The notes beneath the pieces are model-generated. The model was not told where the DNA came from. It did not search any database and worked only from the letters and a program-made list of their open reading frames with translations. From contig CAWCZR010000004.1 in assembly GCA_963800135.1 (NCBI GenBank), forward strand, positions 1,116,001 to 1,180,000: 64,000 nucleotides of DNA, written 5' to 3'. The stretch is from DASPSM01 sp963800135 (GTDB lineage: Bacteria; Planctomycetota; Planctomycetia; Planctomycetales; Planctomycetaceae). Of the stretch, positions 25,621 to 35,980 are shown one piece after another (within the stretch, counting starts at the first letter, position 1; each line of letters begins with the position of its first letter). The translations under genes and the position numbers were made by a program.

Positions 25621-26097
25621 ATGATGCAGCCAGCGCGCGTTGCCGTTGCCGCCACCGTTTTGCTCACTGTCGCCGTCGCGTTCCCCTCGCCTTCCCTGGC
25701 CCAAAACCCGTATCGCCAAAACCGCCGCAACGCCCTCAGGGCTAGTCGGCCTTATATGCCCGCGGGAGCCTACGGGGCCCGGCCGGCCAACCCTGCCGAC
25801 GTGCAGGCGGTGACCCAGGCGTATCGACTGCTGGAGCAAGCCGACCACGATTATCAGGGGCATCGTGCCAAGGCGATGAAGCACTTGCACCAGGCGGGCA
25901 AGGTCCTCGGAGTCATGTTGAAGGGGGACGGCAAGACCAAGGAACAGCAGGGAACGTCGGACGAACTGCTCAAACAGGCCCAGACCGTTCTGCAGAAGTT
26001 TAGCGCGAGCGGAGCCTCCGGAGCGCGTCACAACAAGGCCATGACCCACATCCAAAACGCCCTCGGCGAGCTCAATACGGCCCTTTCGATCAAGTGA
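25621..26097 (+). CDS. Hypothetical secreted protein
   Basis: A 158-residue protein with a clear Sec signal peptide (AVAATVLLTVAVAFPSPSLAQ, likely cleaved after Ala27) and no lipobox. The mature part is basic and Tyr/Arg-rich at first, then forms several amphipathic helices (QAYRLLEQADHDY, KAMKHLHQAGKVLG, MTHIQNALGELNTALS), giving a predicted small helical bundle in the periplasm or outside. Similar repeated 'HLHQA' helical proteins occur in planctomycetes, but I do not know the family or function. Two ATG codons occur together at 25621 and 25624. Confidence 0.8.
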   Translation: MMQPARVAVAATVLLTVAVAFPSPSLAQNPYRQNRRNALRASRPYMPAGAYGARPANPADVQAVTQAYRLLEQADHDYQGHRAKAMKHLHQAGKVLGVMLKGDGKTKEQQGTSDELLKQAQTVLQKFSASGASGARHNKAMTHIQNALGELNTALSIK

Positions 26098-26236
26098 AAT
26101 CTGGAGCGGATTGGCGGCGGCAACGTCGACCTTTCGCCCGAACGCCACCAGCTTTTGGGGGCGGGCTCACTGGAGCCTGCCCCGTTTTTTGCGCGCGAAA
26201 GGTATCCGCGAAGTGCTTGATTCGCCGTCGCGAGCG

Positions 26237-26977
26237 TCAGGCGTTCTCGGCTCGCTCGGGTAGCCCGTCGAACAGGCTCGTGCCGATGCGGATCATGGTG
26301 GCCGCCTCTTCGATCGCTACGGAGAAGTCGCTGCTCATGCCCATCGACAGTTCGCCGAGCGACGGCGACCCGGGGCGGCCCGCCAGCTCATCGCGGAGCA
26401 TTCGCAGTCGGCGAAAGGTGGTCCGGGCCGCTTCGCCGTCGTCCCCGAGCGGAGCCATCGTCATCAGGCCTGCCAGCTCGACGTGGGCCAACGCACACAG
26501 CGCTTCCCAGTCGGACCGCACCTGATCGGGGGAAAAACCGTCTTTCGATCCTTCGCCCGAGACATTGACTTCCAGCAGCAGTCGCGGCCGCAAACCCAGC
26601 TCGGCCGACAGGCCGTCGATCCGCGCGGCCAGCGGCAGACTGTCGATCGAGTGCAGGCAGCCGGCCACGGGGAGCACTTTGCGGACCTTATTGCGCTGCA
26701 GATGGCCGATCAGGTGCCAGCAAATCGGCCCCGCTGCCGCCCGGGATCCCTCAAGTGCGGACGCGCGTTCCAGCAGCTGCTGCGGCCGGCTCTCGCCCAG
26801 GTTGCGCACGCCCAGAGCAACGAGCGCCTCGATCCACTCGATGTTGGCCGATTTGGTCACGCCGACCAGCAGCACTTCGTCGACCGAACGCTCTGCGCGG
26901 CGACAGGCGGCCTCGATCGCGTCACGAATCCGGGCCAGATTCTCGGCGATCCGAGCCTCGACGGTGGTCATGGCCAT
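26237..26977 (-). CDS. YggS/PLPBP family pyridoxal phosphate-binding protein
   Basis: Single-domain PLP protein with an alanine-racemase-like barrel, 246 residues, involved in vitamin B6 and amino-acid homeostasis and not catalytic in known members. The PLP lysine is in LLVGVTKSANIEW (~residue 42). ARNLGESRPQQLLER replaces the usual HNLGENRVQE, HLIGHLQRNKVRK is the conserved YIGxLQ-type segment, and MGMSSDFSVAIEEAATMIRIGTSLF binds the phosphate. No pilus or cell-division genes lie nearby, unlike the common YggS-yggT context. It follows the TPR/alpha-CTD gene by 131 bp on the same strand. Confidence 0.92.
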   Translation of the reverse strand: MAMTTVEARIAENLARIRDAIEAACRRAERSVDEVLLVGVTKSANIEWIEALVALGVRNLGESRPQQLLERASALEGSRAAAGPICWHLIGHLQRNKVRKVLPVAGCLHSIDSLPLAARIDGLSAELGLRPRLLLEVNVSGEGSKDGFSPDQVRSDWEALCALAHVELAGLMTMAPLGDDGEAARTTFRRLRMLRDELAGRPGSPSLGELSMGMSSDFSVAIEEAATMIRIGTSLFDGLPERAENA

Positions 26978-27108
26978 CAGCTTCCCGCGCGCGGAATCAC
27001 GGAGCGAGCGTGCCGATCGGGATCAAAACGCACACGCGCCGCGGCCGACTCTCAACGGAGCGGAGGCGAGCGAATTTCGTCTTCCGACCGGTGTCGCTCG
27101 CGCCCGAT

Positions 27109-28479
27109 TCAGTCGTTCCGTAGCCGCAGGCCCATTTCGGTCAGCTTGGCTCGCACTTCGTTGAGCGACGTCACGCCGAAGTTGCGGACCGACAGCAGCT
27201 CGTCGGCCGTCTTGGAAACGAGTTCGCCGATGGAGACCAGGCCCAATCGCGACAGGCATTTTCTGGCCCGCACCGACAGGTTGAGATCGCCCACCGGCGC
27301 TTCGAGCACCGCCTGCTCCTGCGGGGAAACGGTTTCCGGTGCGAAAATCGGCGCGGCCAGCGGCGAACGCGAGGCGAACTGCCCGATCGACAATCCGCGG
27401 CTCTTGAGGATGTCGCGGATTTCTCGTAGGGACGTCTCGCCGAAATTCTTGCTAGAAAGCAGATCGTGCTCGCTGATCGCGGTCAGATCGCCCAGCGTCT
27501 CGATGCCGGCCCGTTCGAGGCAATTGCGGCTGCGGGCCGAAAGCTCGAAGTCGCCAATTGGGATCCGCATGACCTGCTCCAGCTCGCGCTGGTGCCGAAC
27601 GGCATCCTCATCGTAGTACATGCTGCCCGCCGCCTGAATGTCCTTCAGGTACAGCTGGGCCCGTTCGTGGTTGGGATAAAACTGCAGCACGCGGCTGAAG
27701 CAGAACGCGGCCGCCGGGTAACGCTCCTTGTCTTCGTAGAGCAGTCCCAAGTTGATCAGCGCCCCGATGTAGAACGGCGGGCGTGAAAGCGCTTGTTCGT
27801 ACAGCCGGATGGCGTCGTCGTCGTTGCCGAGGAGGTTCATCTCGTTGGCCAGGCGGAACAGGGCCGCCGTGTGATGCGGATCCATGTCGACGGTCCGCTC
27901 GAAATATTCGATGGCGCCAAAGATGTCTCCGTGGTCCGCGCGGATGCAGCCCATCTGGTACGAGTATTCGGCGCGAGTGGCCGCCTCGCGGGCCGACTCC
28001 CGCAACAGGCGTTCGGCTTCCTCGATCTTGCCCGAAAGCCGGATGGCGCCGGCCTTGGAGAGCTTGGACTGAATCGGGTCATAGCCCTGCTTGGCTGCTT
28101 CCTCGAAGGCCTCGGCGGCGTCGGCATAGTCCTGCTGTCCCAACAGCACCATACCGCGGTAATAGTCGGCGATGCCGACTCCGGAAATATTGCTCAAGTA
28201 TTTGAGAGCCAGGTGATGCTGCCCGAGCAGGTAGGCGACGATGCCGGCGACAATCAGCGTCCGCTGCGGCGGATTGGGATCGTCGACCTGGTCGCGCAGC
28301 TCGGCAAAGCTTTGCCGCACGGCCGACAGGCCGTCGCCCCCCATCGCGTACCGCAGATTGGCGACTTCCTGCGCACCGAATTCCGGCGCATTGAAGATCT
28401 GCGCCCGGACGTCGATGGGCTCAGTGGGTGCCAGGGGTGCGATCCCACGAATCGGAGCGGCAACTCCCGGACGAATCAT
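27109..28479 (-). CDS. TPR protein with two RNA polymerase alpha-CTD modules
   Basis: Unusual 456-residue fusion. Residues ~80-290 are tetratricopeptide-type helices (DYYRGMVLLGQQDYADAAEAF, IFGAIEYFERTVDMDPHH, AALFRLANEMNLLGNDDDA). Residues 308-367 and 396-455 are each a complete alpha-CTD-like helix-hairpin-helix module: LSARSRNCLERAGIETLGDL...NFGETSLREI and LSVRARKCLSRLGLVSIGEL...NFGVTSLNEV. They match the DNA- and activator-binding end of RpoA. The Arg of the first DNA-contact helix and the NFGxxSL turn are kept in both copies. There is no polymerase-assembly domain, so it is not RpoA; it may bind UP-element-like DNA or transcription factors while the TPRs recruit partners (inference). Monocistronic, between rpsR and yggS. 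Confidence 0.88.
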   Translation of the reverse strand: MIRPGVAAPIRGIAPLAPTEPIDVRAQIFNAPEFGAQEVANLRYAMGGDGLSAVRQSFAELRDQVDDPNPPQRTLIVAGIVAYLLGQHHLALKYLSNISGVGIADYYRGMVLLGQQDYADAAEAFEEAAKQGYDPIQSKLSKAGAIRLSGKIEEAERLLRESAREAATRAEYSYQMGCIRADHGDIFGAIEYFERTVDMDPHHTAALFRLANEMNLLGNDDDAIRLYEQALSRPPFYIGALINLGLLYEDKERYPAAAFCFSRVLQFYPNHERAQLYLKDIQAAGSMYYDEDAVRHQRELEQVMRIPIGDFELSARSRNCLERAGIETLGDLTAISEHDLLSSKNFGETSLREIRDILKSRGLSIGQFASRSPLAAPIFAPETVSPQEQAVLEAPVGDLNLSVRARKCLSRLGLVSIGELVSKTADELLSVRNFGVTSLNEVRAKLTEMGLRLRND

Positions 28480-28727
28480 GCGAATTCTCCTCGCGAACGA
28501 ACGAAAGTTTGGACGTGCGGGGCCCCGCGAACGGTTCCCGAGGGAATTATCGCGGGGTTGTCAAACGAACCGGTCGCAAGGCCGGTGCAGGGGTCGCACG
28601 GAATTCGGGGGGAGACGCCGGCGACCAGGGCGACTCTTGGGGTCGGGGCGGCAGGTTCGCTCGGTCCGGCTCGTTCGATCACGCCGGACCGGCTCAGCCG
28701 CCACGGACGGCTATTCTTCAAATACGG

Positions 28728-29012
28728 CTATTCTTCAGAGACGTACGGCAACAGCCCCATGAACCGGGCCATCAACACTGCACGGCGGACCGCCCGCTGA
28801 TACTTCGCGCAGTTTCCCGTGCGGCGGCGCGACTGAATGTGCCCCTCGCGATCGATCATCAGCCGCAAGGTCTTCAGATCCTTGAAATCGACGTAAATCG
28901 GTCGAGGCGAGTGATTGCACCCGTCCGGACAGAAGCGGCAACGCAGTTTCTTCTTGAGGCGGGCGCGCTTTTTCCGGCGCTTTCTGATCTCGATACGATT
29001 CAATGTCGCCAT
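28728..29012 (-). CDS. rpsR: 30S ribosomal protein S18
   Basis: Small-subunit protein bS18, 94 residues from ATG 29012 (MATLNRIEIRKRRKKRARL). It shows a basic N-terminus, IYVDFKDLKTLRLMI, and the conserved RRRTGNCAKYQRAVRRAVLMARFMGLLPYV region (given here in outline). Extra cysteines (CRFCPDGC, and NC later) suggest the zinc-binding form. It is not next to rpsF or rplI, its usual neighbours, but stands alone upstream of the TPR/alpha-CTD gene on the same strand with a 248-bp gap. Confidence 0.95.
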   Translation of the reverse strand: MATLNRIEIRKRRKKRARLKKKLRCRFCPDGCNHSPRPIYVDFKDLKTLRLMIDREGHIQSRRRTGNCAKYQRAVRRAVLMARFMGLLPYVSEE

Positions 29013-29257
29013 GTTCGGTCGATACCTTCTCCGCAAATACGCACAAGCCCAGGTCGAAACCGAAATTATGGAGGCCCGGCCGGCATCTTGCAAGCCTGGA
29101 AAAGAACCGAGCGGCCGTCGAAAATGCCCTCGTAGCCCCGTTCCAGCCTTGCTTCTCGGGCGGGGTTTTGGCTCCGACGGAATTGTAGCGAGTGGGGGAA
29201 GTCTCCGGCGGCGGCCGGACGATTGGACGGACCACTGTTTGGAACGAGGGAAACCTG

Positions 29258-29947
29258 TTGACCGCTAACGATCGCAAAGCCGTGATTTTTGATATGGATG
29301 GCGTGCTCATCGACTCGTATCGGGCACACTTCGAGAGTTGGCGGGCGGTGGCGGCCGAGCACGAGCGCGTCTATACCGAAGAGCAGTTCGCCGCGGGGTT
29401 TGGCCGGACGAGCCGCGAGGTCATCGCGGAGCAGTGGCAGGGCGAGCCCCTCTCGGACGAGCGGGTGGGCGAAATCGACCGCCGCAAGGAATGGCTCTTT
29501 CGCGAAATCATCCGTGCTGACTTCCCCGCGATGGCAGGAGCGGTCGAGTTGATGCAGTCGCTGGTGAGCGCCGGGTTTCGCGTGGCCGTCGGCTCGTCGG
29601 GGCCGCCGGACAACGTGCAATTAGCGATCGAGCGGCTCGGGGTCGGCCGGCTGCTTTCGGCGACGGTCACCGGCAACGACGTCAAACGCGGCAAGCCCGA
29701 CCCGCAAGTGTTTCTGACCGCAGCCACCCGCATGCAGGTGCCGCCGGCGCGCTGCGTCGTCGTCGAAGATGCGCCGGTCGGAGTGGAGGCCGCTCATCGC
29801 GGCGGGATGCGCGCTGTCGCGCTTGCCAGCACCGGGCGCACGATCGAGCAGCTCCGCGCGGCCGAGCTAGTGGTGAAGTCGCTGAGCGAACTGTCGCCGC
29901 AGCGATTCGAGGAACTGCTGCGGGCAAGGTCGGAGCAAACGCCGTGA
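29258..29947 (+). CDS. HAD-superfamily phosphatase / beta-phosphoglucomutase-like
   Basis: Haloacid-dehalogenase fold hydrolase of subfamily IA, ~229 residues. Motif I is FDMDGVLIDS with the nucleophilic and acid/base aspartates. Motif II is VGSSGPP, the lysine of motif III is in KRGKPDPQVF, and the acidic pair is VVEDAPVG. A helical cap lies between motifs I and II. Sugar phosphates or phosphoglycolate are likely substrates, and zwf follows 120 bp downstream on the same strand, fitting a carbohydrate role. The start is taken as TTG 29258, preceded by GAGGG at 29246-29250; the frame is also open from GTG 29192. Confidence 0.88.
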   Translation: MTANDRKAVIFDMDGVLIDSYRAHFESWRAVAAEHERVYTEEQFAAGFGRTSREVIAEQWQGEPLSDERVGEIDRRKEWLFREIIRADFPAMAGAVELMQSLVSAGFRVAVGSSGPPDNVQLAIERLGVGRLLSATVTGNDVKRGKPDPQVFLTAATRMQVPPARCVVVEDAPVGVEAAHRGGMRAVALASTGRTIEQLRAAELVVKSLSELSPQRFEELLRARSEQTP

Positions 29948-30067
29948 AGAAGTGAACGGACGGACGAGCAAGAACCCGGCGGCCTGATCTCCGCCGATGG
30001 CCTTTCGGCTGGCAAACTACGTGCGTTGAACCGATGATGTGAGCCAACATCTTCAGGGAGACCGACC

Positions 30068-31657
30068 ATGGCACCGGACGTTGAAGTCAAACGGTTCACC
30101 GAGCGAAGCCGGGAAACGCCGGACACGCAGCACAAACCGCCGGCGGAAGAGGCGGTGATCGCCATCTTTGGCGCCTCCGGAGACCTGACGGCGCGGAAGC
30201 TGATCCCCGCCCTGTTTCGGCTCTGGACGGAGGGGTTTTTGAGCGGACGCGCGCCGATCGTCGGCGTCGCCCGGCGTGAAAAAACCGACGACCAGTTTCG
30301 CGCGGAAATGGCGGACGCGGTCAAAGAGGAAGCCACGCGGGGTTCCTTCACGGATCAGAAGTGGACCGAGTTCGCTCGTCGGCTCTTTTATCACCGGACC
30401 GACATCCAAGATCCCAACGAGTTCGCCAGCCTGAAAAAAGAACTGGGGGAGATCGAAAACCGCTCAGGCGTCCGCGGGAAGCAGATCGCCTACCTAGCGA
30501 CGACGCCCGACCTGTTCGTGCCGGCCGTCGAAGCGATGGGCAAATCGGGGATGATTCCGGCGGCCAACTCGAATCGCACGCTGCGGGTCGTCTTCGAGAA
30601 GCCGTACGGCCACGACCTGGCGTCGGCCCAGGGACTGACCCGTGACTTGGGCCACTATCTCAGCGAGGAGCAGAGCTACCGGATCGATCACTACCTCGGC
30701 AAAGAGACCGTGCAGAACATCCTGTTGTTCCGCTTCGGCAACGCGATCTTCGAGCCGCTCTTCAATCGCAACCACGTCGACCACGTCCAAATCACGGTCG
30801 CCGAATCGCAGGGGCTCGAGCGGGGCCGCGGAGGTTACTACGACAAGGCCGGCGCGACTCGCGATGTGCTGCAAAACCACATGTTGCAGCTGTTGTGTCT
30901 GGTGGCGATGGAGCCTCCGGCCTTCTTTCGGGCCGACGAAATTCGCAGCGAAAAGCTCAAAGTGCTGCAGGCGCTCGCGCCGGGGCGCCCGTCCGGCATC
31001 CCCGAGTGGGCCATCCCTGGTCAGTACACGGCAGGCGAAATGGACGGCATGCCGGCCCGCGGCTATCGCCAGGAGGAACGCATTCCGCCCGACTCCCGCC
31101 GCGAAACCTTCGCGGCCATGGAGATCAAAGTCGACAACTGGCGCTGGGCGGGCGTCCCCTTTTATCTGCGGACAGGCAAACGGCTCCCCAATCGCGTGAG
31201 CGAAATTGCCATTCAATTCAAGCTGCCGCCGCTCAACTTGTTCACGACCGTCGAATGCGAGGGAGACATCTGCGACCTGGTCGGCGCGCGGCCCAACGCG
31301 CTGGTGTTTCGCATCCAGCCGCAGGAGGCGATCTCACTCTGGTTTTCCACCAAGCGACCGGGAATGCAGTATCAGATCCATCCGGTGGAGATGGATTTTG
31401 AATATCAGTCGGCTTTCCACGGCGTGTTGCCGGAAGCCTATCAGCGGCTGCTGTTGGACGTGCTCCGCGGCGACACGACCCTGTTCACCCGCAGCGACGA
31501 GCTCGAGGCCGCCTGGCAATTCATCACACCGGTGCTCGATTATTGGGAGCAAAACCGGATCGAGCCGGAACCTTATCCGGCCGGCACCTGGGGCCCCGAA
31601 GCGGCCGAAGCGCTGCTCGCGCGGACAGGCCGCCGCTGGCACGTGCCGACGATGTGA
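30068..31657 (+). CDS. zwf: Glucose-6-phosphate 1-dehydrogenase
   Basis: First enzyme of the oxidative pentose phosphate pathway, oxidising glucose-6-phosphate with NADP+ (or NAD+) to 6-phosphogluconolactone. The 529 residues show the nucleotide motif IFGASGDLTARKL (33-45), the active-site signature RIDHYLGKE (205-213) with the catalytic His, and EKPYGHD. A ~28-residue N-terminal extension precedes the Rossmann strand. The ATG at 30068 follows GGGAG. The partners pgl and gnd are not in the window. Confidence 0.97.
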   Translation: MAPDVEVKRFTERSRETPDTQHKPPAEEAVIAIFGASGDLTARKLIPALFRLWTEGFLSGRAPIVGVARREKTDDQFRAEMADAVKEEATRGSFTDQKWTEFARRLFYHRTDIQDPNEFASLKKELGEIENRSGVRGKQIAYLATTPDLFVPAVEAMGKSGMIPAANSNRTLRVVFEKPYGHDLASAQGLTRDLGHYLSEEQSYRIDHYLGKETVQNILLFRFGNAIFEPLFNRNHVDHVQITVAESQGLERGRGGYYDKAGATRDVLQNHMLQLLCLVAMEPPAFFRADEIRSEKLKVLQALAPGRPSGIPEWAIPGQYTAGEMDGMPARGYRQEERIPPDSRRETFAAMEIKVDNWRWAGVPFYLRTGKRLPNRVSEIAIQFKLPPLNLFTTVECEGDICDLVGARPNALVFRIQPQEAISLWFSTKRPGMQYQIHPVEMDFEYQSAFHGVLPEAYQRLLLDVLRGDTTLFTRSDELEAAWQFITPVLDYWEQNRIEPEPYPAGTWGPEAAEALLARTGRRWHVPTM

Positions 31658-31917
31658 CGGCTCGGGCAATTTGGTCCGTCGCATCCCCTCCGAGGCGAGC
31701 GGTCCGCCGCGGCGGATCAGCCGGCCGGTTCTTGCGCTTTCTTCCCGTTGATCTGTGAGGAATTCAATTCCGAAGACTCGGGGGGCTGACGCCCGCCGCT
31801 CGGGCTTGCGCTCTTCGACGTCGATGGGCGAAGTTGAGATCCGTCCGCGGCCGGTTTAGGCTGAACGTCTGATCGCACGAGCCCGCCTTCATTCCCCGCC
31901 CTTCCCGCCCGGAGTCT

Positions 31918-34900
31918 TTGCCTCCCATGCTCACACGCAGGCTGCTTTCGGCCGTGCTGACTGCCGTGGTCCTTCCGCTCGCGACCAACGCGCGCGCTGC
32001 CGATTCCACCAAGCCGGGACCGGTCCACTCGTCCGTGTCGGAACTGAGCGAGAACGAAGTCCGCGCGCTGCAAGGCCCGAAAGCTCTCACGCCCGCCGAG
32101 GCGATCAACCGATTCAGCATCGCCGATGGTCTTGAAGTGCGGCTGGTGGCCAGTGAGCCGCTGGTGAAGCAACCGGTCTCGATCACGTTCGACGACCGGG
32201 GCCGGCTGTGGGTGCTGCAATATCTGCAATACCCGGTGCCGGAAGGTCTTAAGCCGGTGGCCGTCGACGAGTATCTCCGCACCAAGTACGACCGCTGCCC
32301 CGAACCGCCGCCCAAGGGACCAAAAGGCCGCGACCGTCTCACGATTCTCGAAGACACGAACGGCGACGGCGTGATGGACCACGCCAAGGACTTTATCGGC
32401 GGTCTCAACCTGGCTTCGGGATTCGCGATCGGCTACGGCGGCGTGTTCATCGCGCAGCCCCCCTACCTACTCTTCTATCCCGACGCCAACGGCGACGACG
32501 TGCCCGACCGCGACCCCGAAGTGCTGCTCACTGGCTTCGGCATGGAGGACGCGCACGCGTTTGCCAATTCGCTCACTTGGGGCCCCGATGGCTGGTTGTA
32601 CGGCGCAAGGGAGCACGGTCAGCGCCAACATTCGCGGCATCGAATTCCAGCAAGGCATTTGGCGCTATCACCCCAAGACGAAACAGTTCGAACTGTTCGC
32701 CGAGGGGGGCGGCAACACTTGGGGCATTGACTTCGATCGCTTCGGCAACCTGTTCGCCGGCGGTAACACGCTTGAGCCGCTCTGCCATCACGTGCAGGGA
32801 GCCTATTACGTCAAAGGGTTCGGCAAGCACGGCCCGCTGCACAATCCCTACTCGTTCGGCTATTTCCCGCCGGTCGAACACAAGGGGCCCTTCGGCGGCG
32901 GACTGACCGGCGGCAACGTGATCTACCAGGGAACCGCGCTGCCCGAGCGGTTCACCAACGTCTGCATTGCCCCGAACATCCGGCAAAACGCCACCCGCTG
33001 GTACCCGTTCGAGACAAAGGGGAGCACGTTCGCGACGCTCCAAGGTGGCCACGGCGGACACGAGGGAGATTTTCTCACGTCAAGCGACCCCTGGTTTCGC
33101 CCGGTCGACATGACGGTCGGGCCGGACGGCGCGGTCTACATCGCCGACTGGTACGACATCCACTTAAGCCACGCCAGCCCGGTGAACCGCAGCCAGTGGT
33201 ACATGCCCAGCCGCGACGACGGTCGCATTTGGCGAGTCGCCGCCAAGGGGGCCCGAACGTTGCAGCAGGCACGCGAGACCAGCAGCGCGCAGGCGTCGCC
33301 GCCGGGCAAGCCGCTGTCGAAACTGTCGCCGCACGAAATCGTCGCCATGCTCGACCAGCCGAACTCGTGGCAGCGCCGCGAGCTTTGGCCCTTTCTCGGC
33401 GAGCGGGCCGATCCAGCGCTGGTCCCCGCGTTCCGGCAGCGATTCGAATCGTCGCAGGATGAGGTGAAGACAGTCGAAGCTCTCTGGGCGATCTTCTTGT
33501 GCGGCGGCCTCGACGACGCGTTCGCCTCGCGGGCTCTTGCGCATCCCGCGCAATCGGTCCGCGCCTGGACCATCCGCCTGCTGGCCGACAAAAAAGCTGT
33601 CTCCGAGGGCCTGGCCGCCGATTTTGTGCGATTGGCAAAGACGGATCCGAGCTGCGTCGTCCGCAGCCAGTTGGCCTGCAGCGCCAAGCGCCTCTCCGGC
33701 AAACAGGGATTGCCGATTGTCGCCGAGCTGATGCGGCGCGACGAAGACGCCCACGACCCGCACGTTCCGCTGCTGATCTGGTGGGCCATCGAGAGTAAGG
33801 CCCTGTCAGACCGCGACGCGGTCCTGGCCCTGCTCGACGCGCCACAGACGTGGCAACGACCGATCGTGCGGGAGGTGCTGATCGAACGCTTCGCCCGTCG
33901 TTACCTGGCGGCCGGTGAAAATGGAGGCGATGCGGCCTGTGCCCGGCTCTTAAATCACGCTCCCACCCCCGCGGACACTGAGCGGATCGTCGCCGGAATG
34001 GAAACCCAGCTCGCGGGCCGGCGCTTCGACCGCGTCCCCGCCGAGCTGGCGACTCCACTGCGAAAGCTCGCGGAAAGCCCCTCGCCCTCGCCCGCCGCAT
34101 TGTGCCTGGCCCTGCGCCTGGGAAGCAGCGAGGCGTGGCCCAAGCTGACAGCACTCGCGAAGAATCACTCCTCGCCGCTGGTCGATCGGTTGAAAGTGAT
34201 CTGCGCGCTGTCCGAGGCCGGCCCGTCGAACACTGCCGACGAACTCTTGCCGCTCGTGGAAAAACGCGAACCCGACGCGATCGCCGACGCCGTGCTGACG
34301 GCTCTCGGACACTTCAAAGACGAGTCGATCGGCCAGCGGCTGCTCGAACGCTGGCGCGATCTGCCCGGCCCGCGCCGCGAAAAGGTCGTCGATGCGCTCG
34401 TGAGCCGCCGGGCGTGGACGCATCAACTGCTGGCCGCGGTGGCCGCCGGCCGCGTCGATCCGAAGATCGTCTCAGTCGACCAGGTTCGCCGCATGCTCTT
34501 GCACAAAGACCCGGACATTGCCCGCGACGTCGCGGCTCGCTGGGGCAGCGTCCGTGGTACCACCCCGCGCGAGAAGCAGGGGCGGATCAACGCGATTTCG
34601 ATCATGCTCTCCAAAGGCCCCGGCCATCCGCAAGAGGGGCACGGCCTCTTTACCAAGCACTGCGCGATCTGCCATCGCCTCTACGGCGAGGGGAACCAGA
34701 TCGGTCCCGATCTGACGGCGGCCGACCGCAAGAACCTGCGCGTGCTCTTGCCGAACGTCGTCGATCCGAGCGCGGTGATTCGGCCGGAGTTCCGGGCTTA
34801 TAACGTCGTGCTGCACGACGGCCGGATCCTGGCCGGCCTTTTGGCCGACTCCAACGCTGAAACGATCACCGTGCTCGACGCCAAGAACCAGCGGACGGTG

Positions 34901-35023
34901 CTCAAGCGCGTCGACGTCGAAGAGCTGCGAGCCTCGGACCTCTCCCTCATGCCGGAAAACGTCCTGACGCCGCTCAACAACCAGGAAATCCGCGACCTGT
35001 TCGCGTACCTGCGTTTGAAGTAA
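31918..35023 (+). CDS. PVC-type membrane-bound dehydrogenase with C-terminal cytochrome c domain, frameshifted
   Basis: Large exported protein of ~1035 residues typical of Planctomycetota and Verrucomicrobiota. A Sec signal (MLTRRLLSAVLTAVVLPLATNARA) is followed by a beta-propeller dehydrogenase domain (FSIADGLEVRLVASEPLV, VSITFDDRGRLWV, GPDGWLYG; ~50-450) and a helical HEAT-like middle (~480-870). The C-terminal heme domain has CAICH about 120 residues from the end and a Met ligand candidate in SLMPEN. The frame changes near 32604: GWLYG is in the first frame and QGSTVSANIRGIEFQQG in the second. Restoring GC in GGCGCAAGG gives an uninterrupted protein. The substrate is unknown; some homologues sit with sulfatase or sugar-degradation genes, but none is adjacent here. 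Confidence 0.9.
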
Positions 35024-35056
35024 TTGCGCGGGTCTGTGGCGAGCGCCGGAAGGCGC

Positions 35057-35980
35057 TCACCGCTCGGCGCGGGCTCGCTTCCGTCGACCGTTTGCTGCAT
35101 GGCCGTTGGCCGCGTAATCGCGTAGCACTCCGATGAACCGCTCGACCGCCGGGCTGTGGTAGCGGTTTTTCCGCCAGATCATGGCGATTGTCCGCGTCGG
35201 TCTTTCGCCGCTGAGCGAGCGGTACTTGGTCTGCTGCGACCGATCGGCATTGACGGCCATCTGGGGGATCAACGAGACGCCGTGCCCCAGAGCAACCAGC
35301 TCCTGCACAGTGAGCAGCTGGGCGCTGCGGCAACTGACCGCCGGATGACACGACTGGTCTTTGCAGAAGCTCAGAACCTGCTGCCCCAAGCAATGCGTCT
35401 CGCTCAAGAGCACAAAACGCTCTTTGGAGACGTCCTGCATCGTCACCGTTCGCTTGGTGGCGAGCGGGTGTCCTGCCGTTGTCGCCAACAACAGTTCCTC
35501 GGTGAGCAGAGGTTCCACCGCCAGTTGTTCTTCGGTGACCGGCAACGCCAACACGCCGACGTCCACATCCCCTTCCAGGCACGCTTGGATCGTGTACTCG
35601 GTCAGGTTCTCGGAGACGGTCACCTCGGTCCGCGGATGATCGCGGAGAAATCGCTTGAGCAGCGCCGGCAAAAGATAGGGGGCAATGGTCGGAATCGCGC
35701 CCACGGTGATCTGGCCCGCGTCTGCGTCCTCGGTCATCGCCCGCTTGGTGCCGTCGACGGCTGCCAGGATCTCGATCGCCCGGTCGAACAGGACGCGGCC
35801 GCGATCGGTCAGACGGACCTTGCGGCCTGTGCGATCGAAGAGCGGCCCGCCGAACTCCCGTTCGAGCTTGATGATCTGCTGGCTCAGGGAGGGCTGCGCC
35901 ACAAAACACTTTTGCGCGGCCCGCGTGAAGTTGGCCAGCTGGGCCACTGCGACGAAATAACGGAGCTGCTGCAGCTCCAT
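35057..35980 (-). CDS. oxyR: Peroxide-sensing LysR-type regulator OxyR
   Basis: LysR-family transcription factor of 307 residues. The N-terminal winged HTH (MELQQLRYFVAVAQ ... AAQKCFVAQPSLSQQIIKLE) is followed by a periplasmic-binding-like sensor domain. Two cysteines with the spacing of OxyR Cys199/Cys208 are present as Cys197 and Cys206 in THCLGQQVLSFC, matching E. coli HCLRDQAMGFC, so it should switch by disulfide formation with H2O2. It is divergently transcribed from a di-heme cytochrome c peroxidase, and an ATAG/CTAT operator overlaps its start. A C-terminal Arg-rich tail (NGRRKRARAER) is extra. The start at ATG 35980 gives the canonical LysR N-terminus. Confidence 0.93.
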   Translation of the reverse strand: MELQQLRYFVAVAQLANFTRAAQKCFVAQPSLSQQIIKLEREFGGPLFDRTGRKVRLTDRGRVLFDRAIEILAAVDGTKRAMTEDADAGQITVGAIPTIAPYLLPALLKRFLRDHPRTEVTVSENLTEYTIQACLEGDVDVGVLALPVTEEQLAVEPLLTEELLLATTAGHPLATKRTVTMQDVSKERFVLLSETHCLGQQVLSFCKDQSCHPAVSCRSAQLLTVQELVALGHGVSLIPQMAVNADRSQQTKYRSLSGERPTRTIAMIWRKNRYHSPAVERFIGVLRDYAANGHAANGRRKRARAER

